Assembly: GCF_024519435.1 (NCBI RefSeq)
Contig: NZ_JALJRZ010000001.1
Coordinates: 434,001 to 498,000, forward strand
DNA length: 64,000 nt
Source: Terrabacter sp. Ter38
GTDB lineage: Bacteria > Actinomycetota > Actinomycetes > Actinomycetales > Dermatophilaceae
Reading direction: 5' to 3'
Shown here in pieces: positions 19,511 through 28,444 of this stretch (its first letter is position 1; each line of letters begins with the position of its first letter). Position numbers and translations under genes: made by a program. The notes beneath the pieces are model-generated. The model saw nothing but the letters and a program-made list of their open reading frames with translations, had not been told where the DNA came from and did not search any database.

Positions 19511-20261
19511 CGTGGACCTCGCCGTCGACGACGCGCGGGACCTCGTGGCGCGCTGGTTTCCCGAGGCGCGGGCTGCCTGGCTCGGCGGCAGCGTCGTCCT
19601 CGGCTCCGCCACCCCGGGCTCCGACCTCGACGTGACGGTGCTCCTGCCCGGACCACCAGCGCCGTATCGCGATGCCCGGCGCTTCCGCGACTGGCCGGTC
19701 GAGCTCTTCGTGCACACCGAGACGTCGCTGGGCCACTACGTGCGGCGCGACGTCGCCGCAGGACGGCCCACCATGGTGCGGCTCCTCGGGCGCTCGGTCG
19801 TCCTCCTCGACCGCGACGGCTCCGGTGCCCAGTGGCAGCTCACGGCGCAGCAGCTGCTCGCTGCAGGACCTCCCCGGCTCACCGGCGACGACCTCGACAC
19901 CATGAGGTATGCCGTCACCGACCTGCTCGACGACGTCACCCACGCGCACGACGCCCACGAGCGGCTCGTCTGCGCCGTGCTGCTCGCCGACGAGGCCGCC
20001 CACCTGCTCCTGCACGGATCCGGTCACTGGTGGGGCCGCGGCAAGTGGGTGTCGCGCGAGCTGGCCGACTTCGACCAGCGCGAGGGCGGCACCTGGCGGG
20101 AGCGACACGAGCAGGCACTCGTCACCGCGGCTGCCGGCGACGTGTCGCTGCTGCTCGGCTTCGCCGACGACGTGCTCGCCCGCAACGGTGGACCGCTGTT
20201 CGAGGGCCATCGGCTCGCGGGCACCGACCCTGCTGCGCCAGCGGCTCCCGGTTCGACCTGA
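19503..20261 (+). CDS. Nucleotidyltransferase-domain protein
   Basis: The 252-residue product has the polymerase-beta-type nucleotidyltransferase signature: a GGS motif (AAWLGGSVVLGSATPGSDLDVTVLL) with the two metal-binding aspartates in SDLDVT. The rest is helical and tryptophan-rich (HLLLHGSGHWWGRGKWVSREL), like kanamycin nucleotidyltransferase-fold proteins of unknown substrate. It may adenylylate a small molecule or tRNA. The GTG start overlaps the methyltransferase stop by 8 nt and has GAGGT upstream, so it is coupled. It converges on dapF with a 49-bp gap and no clear terminator. Confidence 0.8.
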   Translation: MPDVDLAVDDARDLVARWFPEARAAWLGGSVVLGSATPGSDLDVTVLLPGPPAPYRDARRFRDWPVELFVHTETSLGHYVRRDVAAGRPTMVRLLGRSVVLLDRDGSGAQWQLTAQQLLAAGPPRLTGDDLDTMRYAVTDLLDDVTHAHDAHERLVCAVLLADEAAHLLLHGSGHWWGRGKWVSRELADFDQREGGTWRERHEQALVTAAAGDVSLLLGFADDVLARNGGPLFEGHRLAGTDPAAPAAPGST

Positions 20262-20310
20262 TCCCGAGCCGCGGGTGGCTGCCGCCACCACCCGAACTGG
20301 GCGACGGTCG

Positions 20311-21162
20311 TCAGAGCGGGAAGTCCCCGTCGGCGACGAGGACCGCGGGTCCTGCGAGCTCGACCCGCTGGCCTGCCAGGGGCGTCACCGTCAGGCGCCC
20401 ACCCGGCACGTCGACCGTCCACGGGGTGAGGTCCTCCACGCCCGACCAGAAGCGCGTCGCGAGGGCGGCCGCAGCAGCGCCCGTGCCGCACGACCGCGTC
20501 TCGCCGACCCCACGCTCGTGGACGCGCATGGCGATGTGACCGGGTCCGACGGCCCGGACGAACTCGACGTTGGACCCGTCGGCCGGCTCCGGATGGAGCT
20601 CCGGGGCCTCACCGAGGTCGAGGTTCTCCAGGGCGATGCCCTCGGGCAGCATGACGACGGCGTGCGGATTGCCGAGGTCGAGGGTCAGCGCCGGCACGGG
20701 CTTGCCATGGCGCGGCTTCACCATGACGTCGAAGCCGTCGCGGCGGGCACCCTCCTCGTCGCCGAGACGCCACGGCCCGAGGTCGACGGCATACCCGTCC
20801 TCGACGACGCGCACCGTCTTGACGCCGGCGCGCGTGGCGATGCTGAAGGTCGAGCCGAAGGCGAGCCCCTCCCGGCGCAGGTACTCGGCGAAGACGCGCG
20901 TGCCGTTGCCGCACATCTCGGCGAGCGACCCGTCGGCGTTGCGGTAGTCCATGAACCATTCGGCCTCGCGCGACTGGGCGCGGACGGTCTCGTCGGTCGA
21001 CAGCGCCGTGCGCACGACCCTGATGACGCCGTCGGCGCCGAGCCCGGCGTGCCGGTCGGCGATGCGCTGCACCTGGGCGGGGGTGAGCTCGAGCGAGCCC
21101 TCGAGGTCGGGGACGAGCACGAAGTCGTTCTCGGTGCCGTGGCCCTTGGTGAAGCGCGTCAT
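20311..21162 (-). CDS. dapF: Diaminopimelate epimerase
   Basis: The 283-residue protein starts TRFTKGHGTENDFV and carries both catalytic cysteines: MCGNGTRVF (near Cys84) and GETRSCGTGAAAAAL. It converts LL- to meso-diaminopimelate for lysine and peptidoglycan. The start at 21162 has GGAG about 10 nt upstream inside miaA; an ATG at 21171 overlaps miaA more and is too close to that GGAG. It is the last gene of miaB-def-miaA-dapF, the usual actinobacterial order, and works with dapA and dapB seen elsewhere in the window. Confidence 0.97.
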   Translation of the reverse strand: MTRFTKGHGTENDFVLVPDLEGSLELTPAQVQRIADRHAGLGADGVIRVVRTALSTDETVRAQSREAEWFMDYRNADGSLAEMCGNGTRVFAEYLRREGLAFGSTFSIATRAGVKTVRVVEDGYAVDLGPWRLGDEEGARRDGFDVMVKPRHGKPVPALTLDLGNPHAVVMLPEGIALENLDLGEAPELHPEPADGSNVEFVRAVGPGHIAMRVHERGVGETRSCGTGAAAAALATRFWSGVEDLTPWTVDVPGGRLTVTPLAGQRVELAGPAVLVADGDFPL

Positions 21163-21163
21163 G

Positions 21164-22129
21164 TCAGTCATTCTCCGGTATGCCGTCGCGCACCCGCGCA
21201 TCCGCCTCGCGAACCGCCGAGAGGGCCCGGTCGAGCAGGTCCGGGCTCGTGGCGTCGAGCCACTCGATCCGCGGGTCGGGCCGGAACCACGACTCCTGCC
21301 GACGCGCGTAGCGGCGCGTCGCCTGGGCCGTGTCGCTGCGCGCCGTGGCCTCGTCCAGGGTGCCGTCGACGACGGCGATGGCCTGGCTGTAGCCGATGGC
21401 CCGGCTCGCGGTGACTCCCTCGCGCAGACCCTGCGCGAGGAGGGCCTCGGTCTCGGCACGCAGCCCCTCCTCCCACATGCGCTCGACACGCCGCTCGATG
21501 CGTTCCACGAGGAGGTCGCGGTCGACGCGGAGGCCCAGGACCACTGCCGGAGAGACGAACTCGCGCGTCGGCATCGACGCACTGAACGGGCGGCCGGTGA
21601 GCTCGATGACCTCGAGGGCCCGGATCACGCGTCGGCGGTTGCCGGGCAGGATCGCGGCGGCGGCCTGTGGGTCGAGAGCGAGCAGCCGGGCGTGCATCGC
21701 GTCTCCGCCGACCGCCTCGGCCTCGGCCTCGAGGCGCCCGCGCACGGCGGCGTCGGTGGGCGGGATCTCGAGCCGGTCGAGGGCGGCCCGGACGTAGAGT
21801 CCCGAACCGCCGACGAGGAGTGGCCGGTGGCCCCGGCTGCGGATCGCGGCGATGTCGGCGCGCGCTGCCGCCTGGTAGCCGGCGACGCTGGCCTCCTCGG
21901 TCACGTCGAGGACGTCGAGCTGGTGGTGCGCGATGCCGCGCCGCTGGACGGCGGGGAGCTTGGCCGTGCCGATGTCCATACCACGGTAGAACTGCATGGC
22001 GTCGGCGTTGACGACCTCGCCAGCGAGCCGCGCGGCGAGGTCGAGGGCCAGGTCGGACTTGCCCGTCGCCGTCGGGCCGACGACCGCGACCACCGGGGCG
22101 GCCACCGTCGGCGCGCTCTCAGGCGTCAC
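21164..22129 (-). CDS. miaA: tRNA dimethylallyltransferase
   Basis: This 321-residue MiaA has the P-loop VVGPTATGKSDLALDLA, the DAMQFYRGMDIGTAK segment, GGSGLYVRA and the tRNA-contacting RRYARRQESWFR motif. It adds dimethylallyl to A37 of tRNAs reading UNN codons; the miaB product then methylthiolates it. Start is a GTG with no clear ribosome site, so translation may depend on the upstream genes. Its stop lies one nt before the dapF start. The C-terminal codons include a rare ATA within a CGGCATAC octamer. Confidence 0.97.
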   Translation of the reverse strand: MTPESAPTVAAPVVAVVGPTATGKSDLALDLAARLAGEVVNADAMQFYRGMDIGTAKLPAVQRRGIAHHQLDVLDVTEEASVAGYQAAARADIAAIRSRGHRPLLVGGSGLYVRAALDRLEIPPTDAAVRGRLEAEAEAVGGDAMHARLLALDPQAAAAILPGNRRRVIRALEVIELTGRPFSASMPTREFVSPAVVLGLRVDRDLLVERIERRVERMWEEGLRAETEALLAQGLREGVTASRAIGYSQAIAVVDGTLDEATARSDTAQATRRYARRQESWFRPDPRIEWLDATSPDLLDRALSAVREADARVRDGIPEND

Positions 22130-22174
22130 GACGGTCCGGGCGCGAGCAGGTCGGTGCTGTCACGAGGCCGGTGC

Positions 22175-22789
22175 TCAGCCGATGAGGTCGTCGGCGTACT
22201 CGTCAGCCTCGTCCTCGTCGTGACCGAACGGGTCCTTGTCGACGCCCGGGTGCCACGAGCTGCCGGGCTTGCCCCAGCCGTTGCGCTTGACGGCCTTGCG
22301 GGCCTTCTTGGACTGACGGTCGTCGAGACGGTCGACGTAGAGCGTGCCGTTGAGGTGGTCGTACTCGTGCTGCATGCACCGCGCGAACCATCCGGTCGCG
22401 TCGAACTCGACGCGGTCGCCGTCGACGTCGAAGCCGATGACGTGGGCGCGGTCGGCCCGCTTGAGGGGGAAGGCCTCGCCGGGCACCGAGAGACAGCCCT
22501 CGGTCTCCTCGTCGGGGTTCGGGCGCTCCTGCGGGATCTTCGAGGTGGTGACGGTGGGGTTGATGACGTGCCCCTGCTCGGGCACGCCGTCCTCGTTGGC
22601 CATCTTCCAGATGAAGACCCGCAGCCCGACCCCGATCTGGGGTGCCGCGAGGCCGACGCCGTTGGCCGCGACGTTCGTCTCGTACATGTCCTCGACGAGG
22701 GTGCGGAGCTCGTCGTCGAAGTCCGTGACGAGGGCCGCGGCCCGGTGCAGGACGGGTTCGCCGGTGATGACGATGGGGCGCACACTCAT
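22175..22789 (-). CDS. def: Peptide deformylase
   Basis: The 204-residue protein shows all three deformylase motifs: GVGLAAPQIGV, EGCLSVPGE and QHEYDHLNGTLYVDR, where Cys and the two His bind the Fe/Zn. It removes the formyl group from new proteins. A charged C-terminal tail of about 35 residues (KKARKAVKRNGWGKPG, then an acidic stretch) extends past the core, as in other actinobacterial type I enzymes. The ATG gives the standard SVRPIVITGEPVL start. It sits between miaB (42-bp gap) and miaA (45-bp gap). Confidence 0.96.
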   Translation of the reverse strand: MSVRPIVITGEPVLHRAAALVTDFDDELRTLVEDMYETNVAANGVGLAAPQIGVGLRVFIWKMANEDGVPEQGHVINPTVTTSKIPQERPNPDEETEGCLSVPGEAFPLKRADRAHVIGFDVDGDRVEFDATGWFARCMQHEYDHLNGTLYVDRLDDRQSKKARKAVKRNGWGKPGSSWHPGVDKDPFGHDEDEADEYADDLIG

Positions 22790-22831
22790 GCGCCAAGTCA
22801 AGCACGTGGGGACGTGCTGGCCCGAATCGGC

Positions 22832-24403
22832 TCAGACGACAGAGCAGCCCGGGGCCACCGGGGTGACGGCCGGTCGCCCGATGGACGGCATGCCGAGGCT
22901 GACGGCCGGCTTGCCCGTCCCCTGCGGCGCGTCCTGGAGCGCCGCCCAGGCGTCGCCGCCGGGAGTGCGCCGGACGGCATACGTCCCGCCTCCGAGACCC
23001 GAGTCCGCCACGAGGTGGTGCGGCGCGCCGTAGGTGACCTCCACGGTGACCATGTCGCCGGGCCGGGGCACCTCCGCGCCCTCGGGGACGGCGAAGTGGA
23101 CGAGCCGGTTGTCGCGGGCCCGCCCGGACAGCCGCTTCGTCTCGACGTCCTTGCGACCCTCGGACGGCGCTACGAGCACCTCGACCTCACGGCCCTCGAC
23201 GGCCCGGTTGCCGGCCCAGCTGACCTCCTCCTGCACGGCGATGAGTCGCTCGAAGCGCTCCTGCACGACGGCCTTGGGGACCTGGTCGTCCATCGTCGCC
23301 GCGGGAGTGCCGGGGCGGATGGAGTACTGGAAGGTGAAGGCGCTGGAGAAGCGTGACTCGCGCACGACGTCGAGCGTGCCCTGGAAGTCCTCCTCGGTCT
23401 CGCCGGGGAAGCCGACGATGATGTCGGTCGTGATCGCCGCGTCCGGGATGTGCCGGCGGACGTTCTCGATGATCCCGAGGAACTTCGTGCTCCGGTAGGA
23501 GCGGCGCATGTCCTTGAGCACCTTGTCCGAGCCGGACTGGAGCGGCATGTGCAGGCTCGGCATGACGTTGGGCGTCTCGGCCATGGCGAGGATGACGTCC
23601 TCGGTGAAGGCGGCCGGGTGCGGGCTGGTGAAGCGGACGCGCTCGAGGCCCTCGATCTCGCCGCACGCACGCAGCAGCTTGCCGAAGGCGAGCCGGTCGC
23701 CGAACTCCACGCCGTAGGTGTTGACGTTCTGACCGAGCAGGGTCACCTCGACGACGCCCTGGGCCACGAGTGCCTCGATCTCGGCGAGGATCTCACCCGG
23801 GCGACGGTCCTGCTCCTTGCCGCGCAGGCTCGGCACGATGCAGAAGGTGCACGTGTTGTTGCAGCCGACCGAGATGGAGACCCAGGCGCTGTAGGCGGAG
23901 TCACGACGGGTCGGCAGGGTCGAGGGGAAGACCTCGAGGCTCTCGAGGATCTCGACCTCGGCGCGCTTGTTGTGGGCCGCCCGGTCGAGCAGGGCCGGCA
24001 ACGAGCCGATGTTGTGCGTGCCGAAGACGACGTCGACCCACGGCGCGCGCTGGACGATGGTGCCGCGGTCCTTCTGGGCCATGCAGCCGCCGACGGCGAT
24101 CTGCATGCCCGGGTTCTTCTGCTTCGCCGGGCGCAGCTGCCCGAGGTTGCCGTAGAGCTTGTTGTCGGCGTTCTCGCGCACGGCGCACGTGTTGAAGACG
24201 ACGACGTCGGCGACCTCCGGCCGCTCTCCCGTCGGCAGGCTCGCGAGGTCGACGTAGCCCGCCGTCTCGAGCAGCCCGGCGAGTCGCTCACTGTCGTGGA
24301 CGTTCATCTGACACCCGTGCGTGCGTACGTCGTAGGTGCGGGGCGAGCCGGCGGGCGCGGTGGTGGCGGCCCTGGGCGTGGGCGCGAAGTTCTGCGTTGT
24401 CAT
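22832..24403 (-). CDS. miaB: tRNA-2-methylthio-N6-dimethylallyladenosine synthase
   Basis: This 523-residue radical-SAM methylthiotransferase has an N-terminal UPF0004 domain ([36 protein letters not shown] supplying three cluster cysteines), the radical SAM motif [12 protein letters not shown] and a C-terminal TRAM domain. It methylthiolates i6A37 made by MiaA. A TACCCT lies 10 nt before the ATG, giving at most a very short leader. It is first in the miaB-def-miaA-dapF operon and is divergent from the YceI-like gene. The C-terminal ~55 residues after the TRAM domain are weakly conserved and glycine/alanine-rich. Confidence 0.97.
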   Translation of the reverse strand: MTTQNFAPTPRAATTAPAGSPRTYDVRTHGCQMNVHDSERLAGLLETAGYVDLASLPTGERPEVADVVVFNTCAVRENADNKLYGNLGQLRPAKQKNPGMQIAVGGCMAQKDRGTIVQRAPWVDVVFGTHNIGSLPALLDRAAHNKRAEVEILESLEVFPSTLPTRRDSAYSAWVSISVGCNNTCTFCIVPSLRGKEQDRRPGEILAEIEALVAQGVVEVTLLGQNVNTYGVEFGDRLAFGKLLRACGEIEGLERVRFTSPHPAAFTEDVILAMAETPNVMPSLHMPLQSGSDKVLKDMRRSYRSTKFLGIIENVRRHIPDAAITTDIIVGFPGETEEDFQGTLDVVRESRFSSAFTFQYSIRPGTPAATMDDQVPKAVVQERFERLIAVQEEVSWAGNRAVEGREVEVLVAPSEGRKDVETKRLSGRARDNRLVHFAVPEGAEVPRPGDMVTVEVTYGAPHHLVADSGLGGGTYAVRRTPGGDAWAALQDAPQGTGKPAVSLGMPSIGRPAVTPVAPGCSVV

Positions 24404-24531
24404 GGCACCGACAAGGGTACGTCGTGCAGCCGGCTCCCACGTGCGGGCGCGGTCGACGCTCCGGTCCGGCCTCGATCCCAGCGCGCGAGACGAAGGAATA
24501 GGGGCGGTGGTGGACCCGTTGAAGCCATTGC

Positions 24532-24579
24532 TTGACAGTTCAACAACTTGGAGGCATCATAGTTGTTGAAGATTCAATA
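24532..24579. promoter_or_regulatory. Promoter with overlapping inverted repeats before the YceI-like gene
   Basis: A consensus -35 TTGACA (24532-24537) is followed by a perfect 10-bp inverted repeat, TTCAACAACT at 24539-24548 and AGTTGTTGAA at 24561-24570, spaced 12 bp. A second dyad overlaps its right arm: GTTGTTGAA-GA-TTCAATAAC, 8 of 9 pairs, around 24562-24581. The AT-rich, TTGAA/TTCAA-type arms look like MarR- or similar winged-helix operators. Such sites are common before yceI genes, but no regulator gene is adjacent. Confidence 0.65.
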
Positions 24580-24600
24580 ACCTACTCCGAAGGACACATC

Positions 24601-25206
24601 ATGGGCCTGTTCAACCGCACCAAGGACGAGACCGTCTCCGAGACCCCCTCGGTCGCTGTCGAGAACATCTCCGGCGACTACACCCTCGACCCGAGCCACA
24701 CGCGCGTCGGCTTCTCCGCCCGCCACGCGATGGTCACGAAGGTCCGCGGCCACTTCGACGAGTTCGAGGGCTCGGCCCACGTCGACACCGTGACGCCGGC
24801 GAACTCTTCGGTCACCGTGACGATCCAGGCCGCCAGCGTCACCACCGGCAACGAGCAGCGCGATGGTCACCTCAAGACCCCCGACTTCTTCGACATCGCC
24901 AACTACCCGCAGATCACGTTCGTCTCGACGAACGTCGAGCGCGACGGTGCCGAGTGGGACATCACCGGCGACCTGACCATCAACGGCGTCACCAAGTCCG
25001 TGACGATCCCCTTCGAGGAGACCGGCTCGGCCAAGGACCCGTTCGGCAACACGCGCGTCGGCTTCGAGGGTGACGTCACCATCGACCGCACCGAGTGGAA
25101 CCTCTCCTTCAACGCGGCCCTCGAGACCGGTGGCGTCCTCGTGAGCGAGAAGGTCAAGCTCGAGTTCGACGTCTCCGCGATCGCCAACGTGCCCGCCGAG
25201 GTCTGA
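24601..25206 (+). CDS. YceI-family polyisoprenoid-binding-like protein
   Basis: The 201-residue protein is a single YceI lipocalin-like barrel: ISGDYTLDPSHTRVGFSARHAMVTKVRGHF, then GHLKTPDFFDIANYPQITF and LTINGVTKSVTIPFE. YceI proteins bind long isoprenoid or amphiphilic ligands. Here there is no signal peptide, only ~25 polar residues before the barrel, so it is probably cytosolic, unlike the periplasmic E. coli protein. AAGGA lies 6 nt before the ATG. It has its own promoter with large inverted repeats and its own terminator, so it is a regulated single-gene unit, likely responding to stress or a hydrophobic compound. Confidence 0.9.
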   Translation: MGLFNRTKDETVSETPSVAVENISGDYTLDPSHTRVGFSARHAMVTKVRGHFDEFEGSAHVDTVTPANSSVTVTIQAASVTTGNEQRDGHLKTPDFFDIANYPQITFVSTNVERDGAEWDITGDLTINGVTKSVTIPFEETGSAKDPFGNTRVGFEGDVTIDRTEWNLSFNAALETGGVLVSEKVKLEFDVSAIANVPAEV

Positions 25207-25232
25207 GCAGCACCGCACCGCAGCACGCCCAA

Positions 25233-25262
25233 GGGGGTGAGGACCACACGGTCCTCACCCCC
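25233..25262. terminator. Strong hairpin between the YceI-like gene and recX
   Basis: GGGGGTGAGGACC and GGTCCTCACCCCC pair perfectly (13 bp) around an ACAC loop. It lies between two convergent stops and should work both ways. Confidence 0.85.
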
Positions 25263-25305
25263 TCGTGGTGTCCTCAGAGCGTGGCGTGAAGGACCGCGCC
25301 GCCCC

Positions 25306-26220
25306 TCAGTCGCGACGGTGCTCGGGCAGCCCGTCGACCGCGTCGCGGATGATCGGCCACGCGACCTCCCCCGAGTAACCCTTGCGAGCGAGCAGCCCGG
25401 CCAGACGTCGGGTCTGGACCTCGGGAGCCAGCCCGCGCATCGAGCGCAGCTTCTTGGCCACGAGCTGCTCGGCCCGCAGCCTCTCGTCCCCGGCACCCAC
25501 CTGACCGAGCGCCTCGTCGGCGATCTCCTGGTCGATGCCCTGCTTGCGCAGCTCGTGCGCGAGCGCGCGCCGGGCCAGGCCCTTGTCCGACTGCTTCGAG
25601 CGGACGAGCATCTGGGCGTAGGCCTCGTCGTCGATGAGACCGACCTCGGTCATCCGGTCGAGGACCTTCGCCGCCACGTCGTCCTCGCAGCCGCGCTGTC
25701 GCAGCCTCTTCTCGAGCTGGGCACGGCTGCGCGGCGCCATGCTCAGCTGGCGCAGGACGATCGCGCGCGCCACCGACTCGGCATCGGCCTCGGGCACCGC
25801 CGTCTCGACGTCCTCCGGCGGAGGCGCCCAGTCGGGTCGCTCCCCCACGTCATCGGAACCCCAGCCCGAGCGCGGCGTGGCAGACCGGCGCCCCCGACGG
25901 CCGGAGGCGCCGGAGCTGCCCGACCGCCCGGAACGCCCGCCGCCGACGCCTCGCCACGAGCCCGACCCGCCGGATCGGGTCGCGTGCGTGCTCGCGGGAC
26001 GACCCTTCTCAGGCCCGGTCGGCTCGACGCGGGCAGACACGGACCACGGCACTCCGGGTAGGCTCGCGACGTCCTCGGACGCCGACTCCCCCGACGCTGC
26101 GCTCGAGCCGTCACCCGACGCGCCGCCGGCTCGCACCCCCGCCACCCCCTCGGCCTGCGCCAGGGCGGCCGCGGCGCGAGCCAGACGGTCCCGTGCGGTC
26201 TCCTCTTCGGAGAGACCCAT
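25306..26220 (-). CDS. recX: RecA regulator RecX with long disordered N-terminus
   Basis: The C-terminal ~165 residues are a normal RecX made of tandem three-helix repeats (AIVLRQLSMAPRSRAQLEKRLRQRG, AKVLDRMTEVGLIDDEAYA, LAHELRKQGIDQEIADEAL). It binds in the groove of RecA filaments and damps RecA. The first ~140 of 304 residues are low-complexity: serine-, glycine- and arginine-rich with segments such as GGGRSGRSGSSGASGRRGRR. No other fold is visible there. It starts 2 nt after the recA stop, so the two are one transcript under the LexA box upstream of recA. Confidence 0.92.
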   Translation of the reverse strand: MGLSEEETARDRLARAAAALAQAEGVAGVRAGGASGDGSSAASGESASEDVASLPGVPWSVSARVEPTGPEKGRPASTHATRSGGSGSWRGVGGGRSGRSGSSGASGRRGRRSATPRSGWGSDDVGERPDWAPPPEDVETAVPEADAESVARAIVLRQLSMAPRSRAQLEKRLRQRGCEDDVAAKVLDRMTEVGLIDDEAYAQMLVRSKQSDKGLARRALAHELRKQGIDQEIADEALGQVGAGDERLRAEQLVAKKLRSMRGLAPEVQTRRLAGLLARKGYSGEVAWPIIRDAVDGLPEHRRD

Positions 26221-26222
26221 GG

Positions 26223-27272
<1,050 letters not shown>

Positions 27273-27449
27273 GTCGGTCACCTATCTGCCGTCTGCGTTG
27301 CGGTCGTCTACCTTCGACCCGGGCCACGGCCTCGTGCTGCGAGGTCCGCTGTCGGGTCAGACGCTAGGTGCCGGCGCCGACATCGGGAGGATCCACGAGA
27401 CGGCCTGTGGACGATGCGGGTGGTGGCGCAGGACCTGTGGAGAACACTA

Positions 27450-27465
27450 CCGAACAGGTGTTCGA
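27450..27465. promoter_or_regulatory. LexA (SOS) box of recA
   Basis: CCGAACAGGTGTTCGA matches the actinobacterial SOS box TCGAACRNNYGTTCGA at all but the first base, read on the plus strand. On the minus strand it is followed directly by TAGTGT, a good -10, so LexA bound here would cover the promoter. The leader to the recA ATG is then about 170 nt. Confidence 0.9.
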
Positions 27466-27491
27466 AGTCCGCACGACACGCCGATCCCGGG

Positions 27492-28040
27492 TCAGCGTGT
27501 CTCTCTCAGCTGCCTCAGCGCCCGGTCGAACGCGGCGTAGGCCGGGTCGGAGAAGAGCCAGAACCGCGCCTCGCGCACCCCGACGTGCACCGTCAGCGCG
27601 GCCGCGAGCGCCTCGAGCGAGACCGCCGCCGCCGCGTCGAGCGGGTAGCCGTAGACCCCGCACGAGACGGCGGGAAAGGCGAGCACCGCGCAGCCGGCGG
27701 CGTCGCCCACCTCGACCGACCGCACGTAGCAGCTCGCCAGGAGCTCCGGCTCACCGGCCCCTCCCCCGCGCCAGACCGGGCCGACCGTGTGGATGACGTG
27801 CCGCACGGGCAGCCGCCCGGCGCCGGTGATCTTCGCGTCGCCGGTGTCGCACCCGCCGAGCAGCCGGCACTCGGCGAGCAGGGCCGGTCCCGCCGCCCGG
27901 TGGATCGTCCCGTCGACACCGCCGCCGCCCAGCAGGGACCGGTTCGCGGCGTTGACGATGGCGTCGGCCGAGTCGTCGCTCGTGATGTCGCCGTGCCGCA
28001 GGGTGATCCGCGACAGACCGGGGTCGAGCGGCGCCGGCAT
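27492..28040 (-). CDS. Macrodomain protein (ADP-ribose binding/hydrolase)
   Basis: The 182-residue protein is a single macrodomain of the MacroD/YmdB type. It starts with [22 protein letters not shown], then the glycine-rich loop [16 protein letters not shown], the [17 protein letters not shown] segment and [13 protein letters not shown]. The NAAN and GGGVDGxIH motifs are the active-site elements of mono-ADP-ribosyl hydrolases and O-acetyl-ADP-ribose deacetylases. The ATG overlaps the DUF3046 stop (ATGA), so both are co-translated. Its position between DUF3046 and recA suggests possible use in DNA-damage NAD metabolism, but that is inference. Confidence 0.92.
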   Translation of the reverse strand: MPAPLDPGLSRITLRHGDITSDDSADAIVNAANRSLLGGGGVDGTIHRAAGPALLAECRLLGGCDTGDAKITGAGRLPVRHVIHTVGPVWRGGGAGEPELLASCYVRSVEVGDAAGCAVLAFPAVSCGVYGYPLDAAAAVSLEALAAALTVHVGVREARFWLFSDPAYAAFDRALRQLRETR

Positions 28041-28288
28041 CAGCGACCGGCCTGACCGCCCTGGGCTCCCCGGGCGACGCGGGTGTCACGTCCGAGACGT
28101 CGCTCCGGTGGCACGTCCATGTCGACGCACAGCGCCTCCCACACGGCGCGCGGCGCCTCGCCCTCGGCGAGGGCCCGCACCACGGTGCGGTTGCCGAGCG
28201 CACCCAGCACGTGGTCACGGGCGAGCGACCCGGCATACGCCGCGCCGAACTCGTCGTCCATCAAGGTCCAGAAGTGGCTGATCCGCAC
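28040..28288 (-). CDS. DUF3046 protein
   Basis: The ~82-residue protein begins [27 protein letters not shown] and continues [34 protein letters not shown], the DUF3046 signature found next to recA across actinobacteria. Function unknown. Two GTG codons stand side by side; the second (28288) gives the usual N-terminus and has CACACT 6 nt upstream, suggesting a leaderless message. It overlaps the macrodomain gene. Confidence 0.9.
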   Translation of the reverse strand: MRISHFWTLMDDEFGAAYAGSLARDHVLGALGNRTVVRALAEGEAPRAVWEALCVDMDVPPERRLGRDTRVARGAQGGQAGR

Positions 28289-28444
28289 CACTGCAGTGTG
28301 CCACCCGTGGCACCGGAACCGTTCCGCGCGAACCCGTCGTCGGAGCGTTACCGGAACCGGCCGCGAACGTCCGGCGCTGCCGGTATCGTCCTCTCGTCCC
28401 GCGCGCAGCCGCGAGGCACATCGAACTCTTCAGGGGAGCACACC

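Noticed and set aside
17179-19635. 818-residue open frame opposite hflX and over the methyltransferase
   Set aside because: It covers two well-identified genes and the hflX terminator; its sequence is repetitive acidic/basic shadow.
20951-23356. 801-residue open frame opposite dapF-miaA-def-miaB
   Set aside because: Antisense to four certain genes in one stretch; no domain visible.
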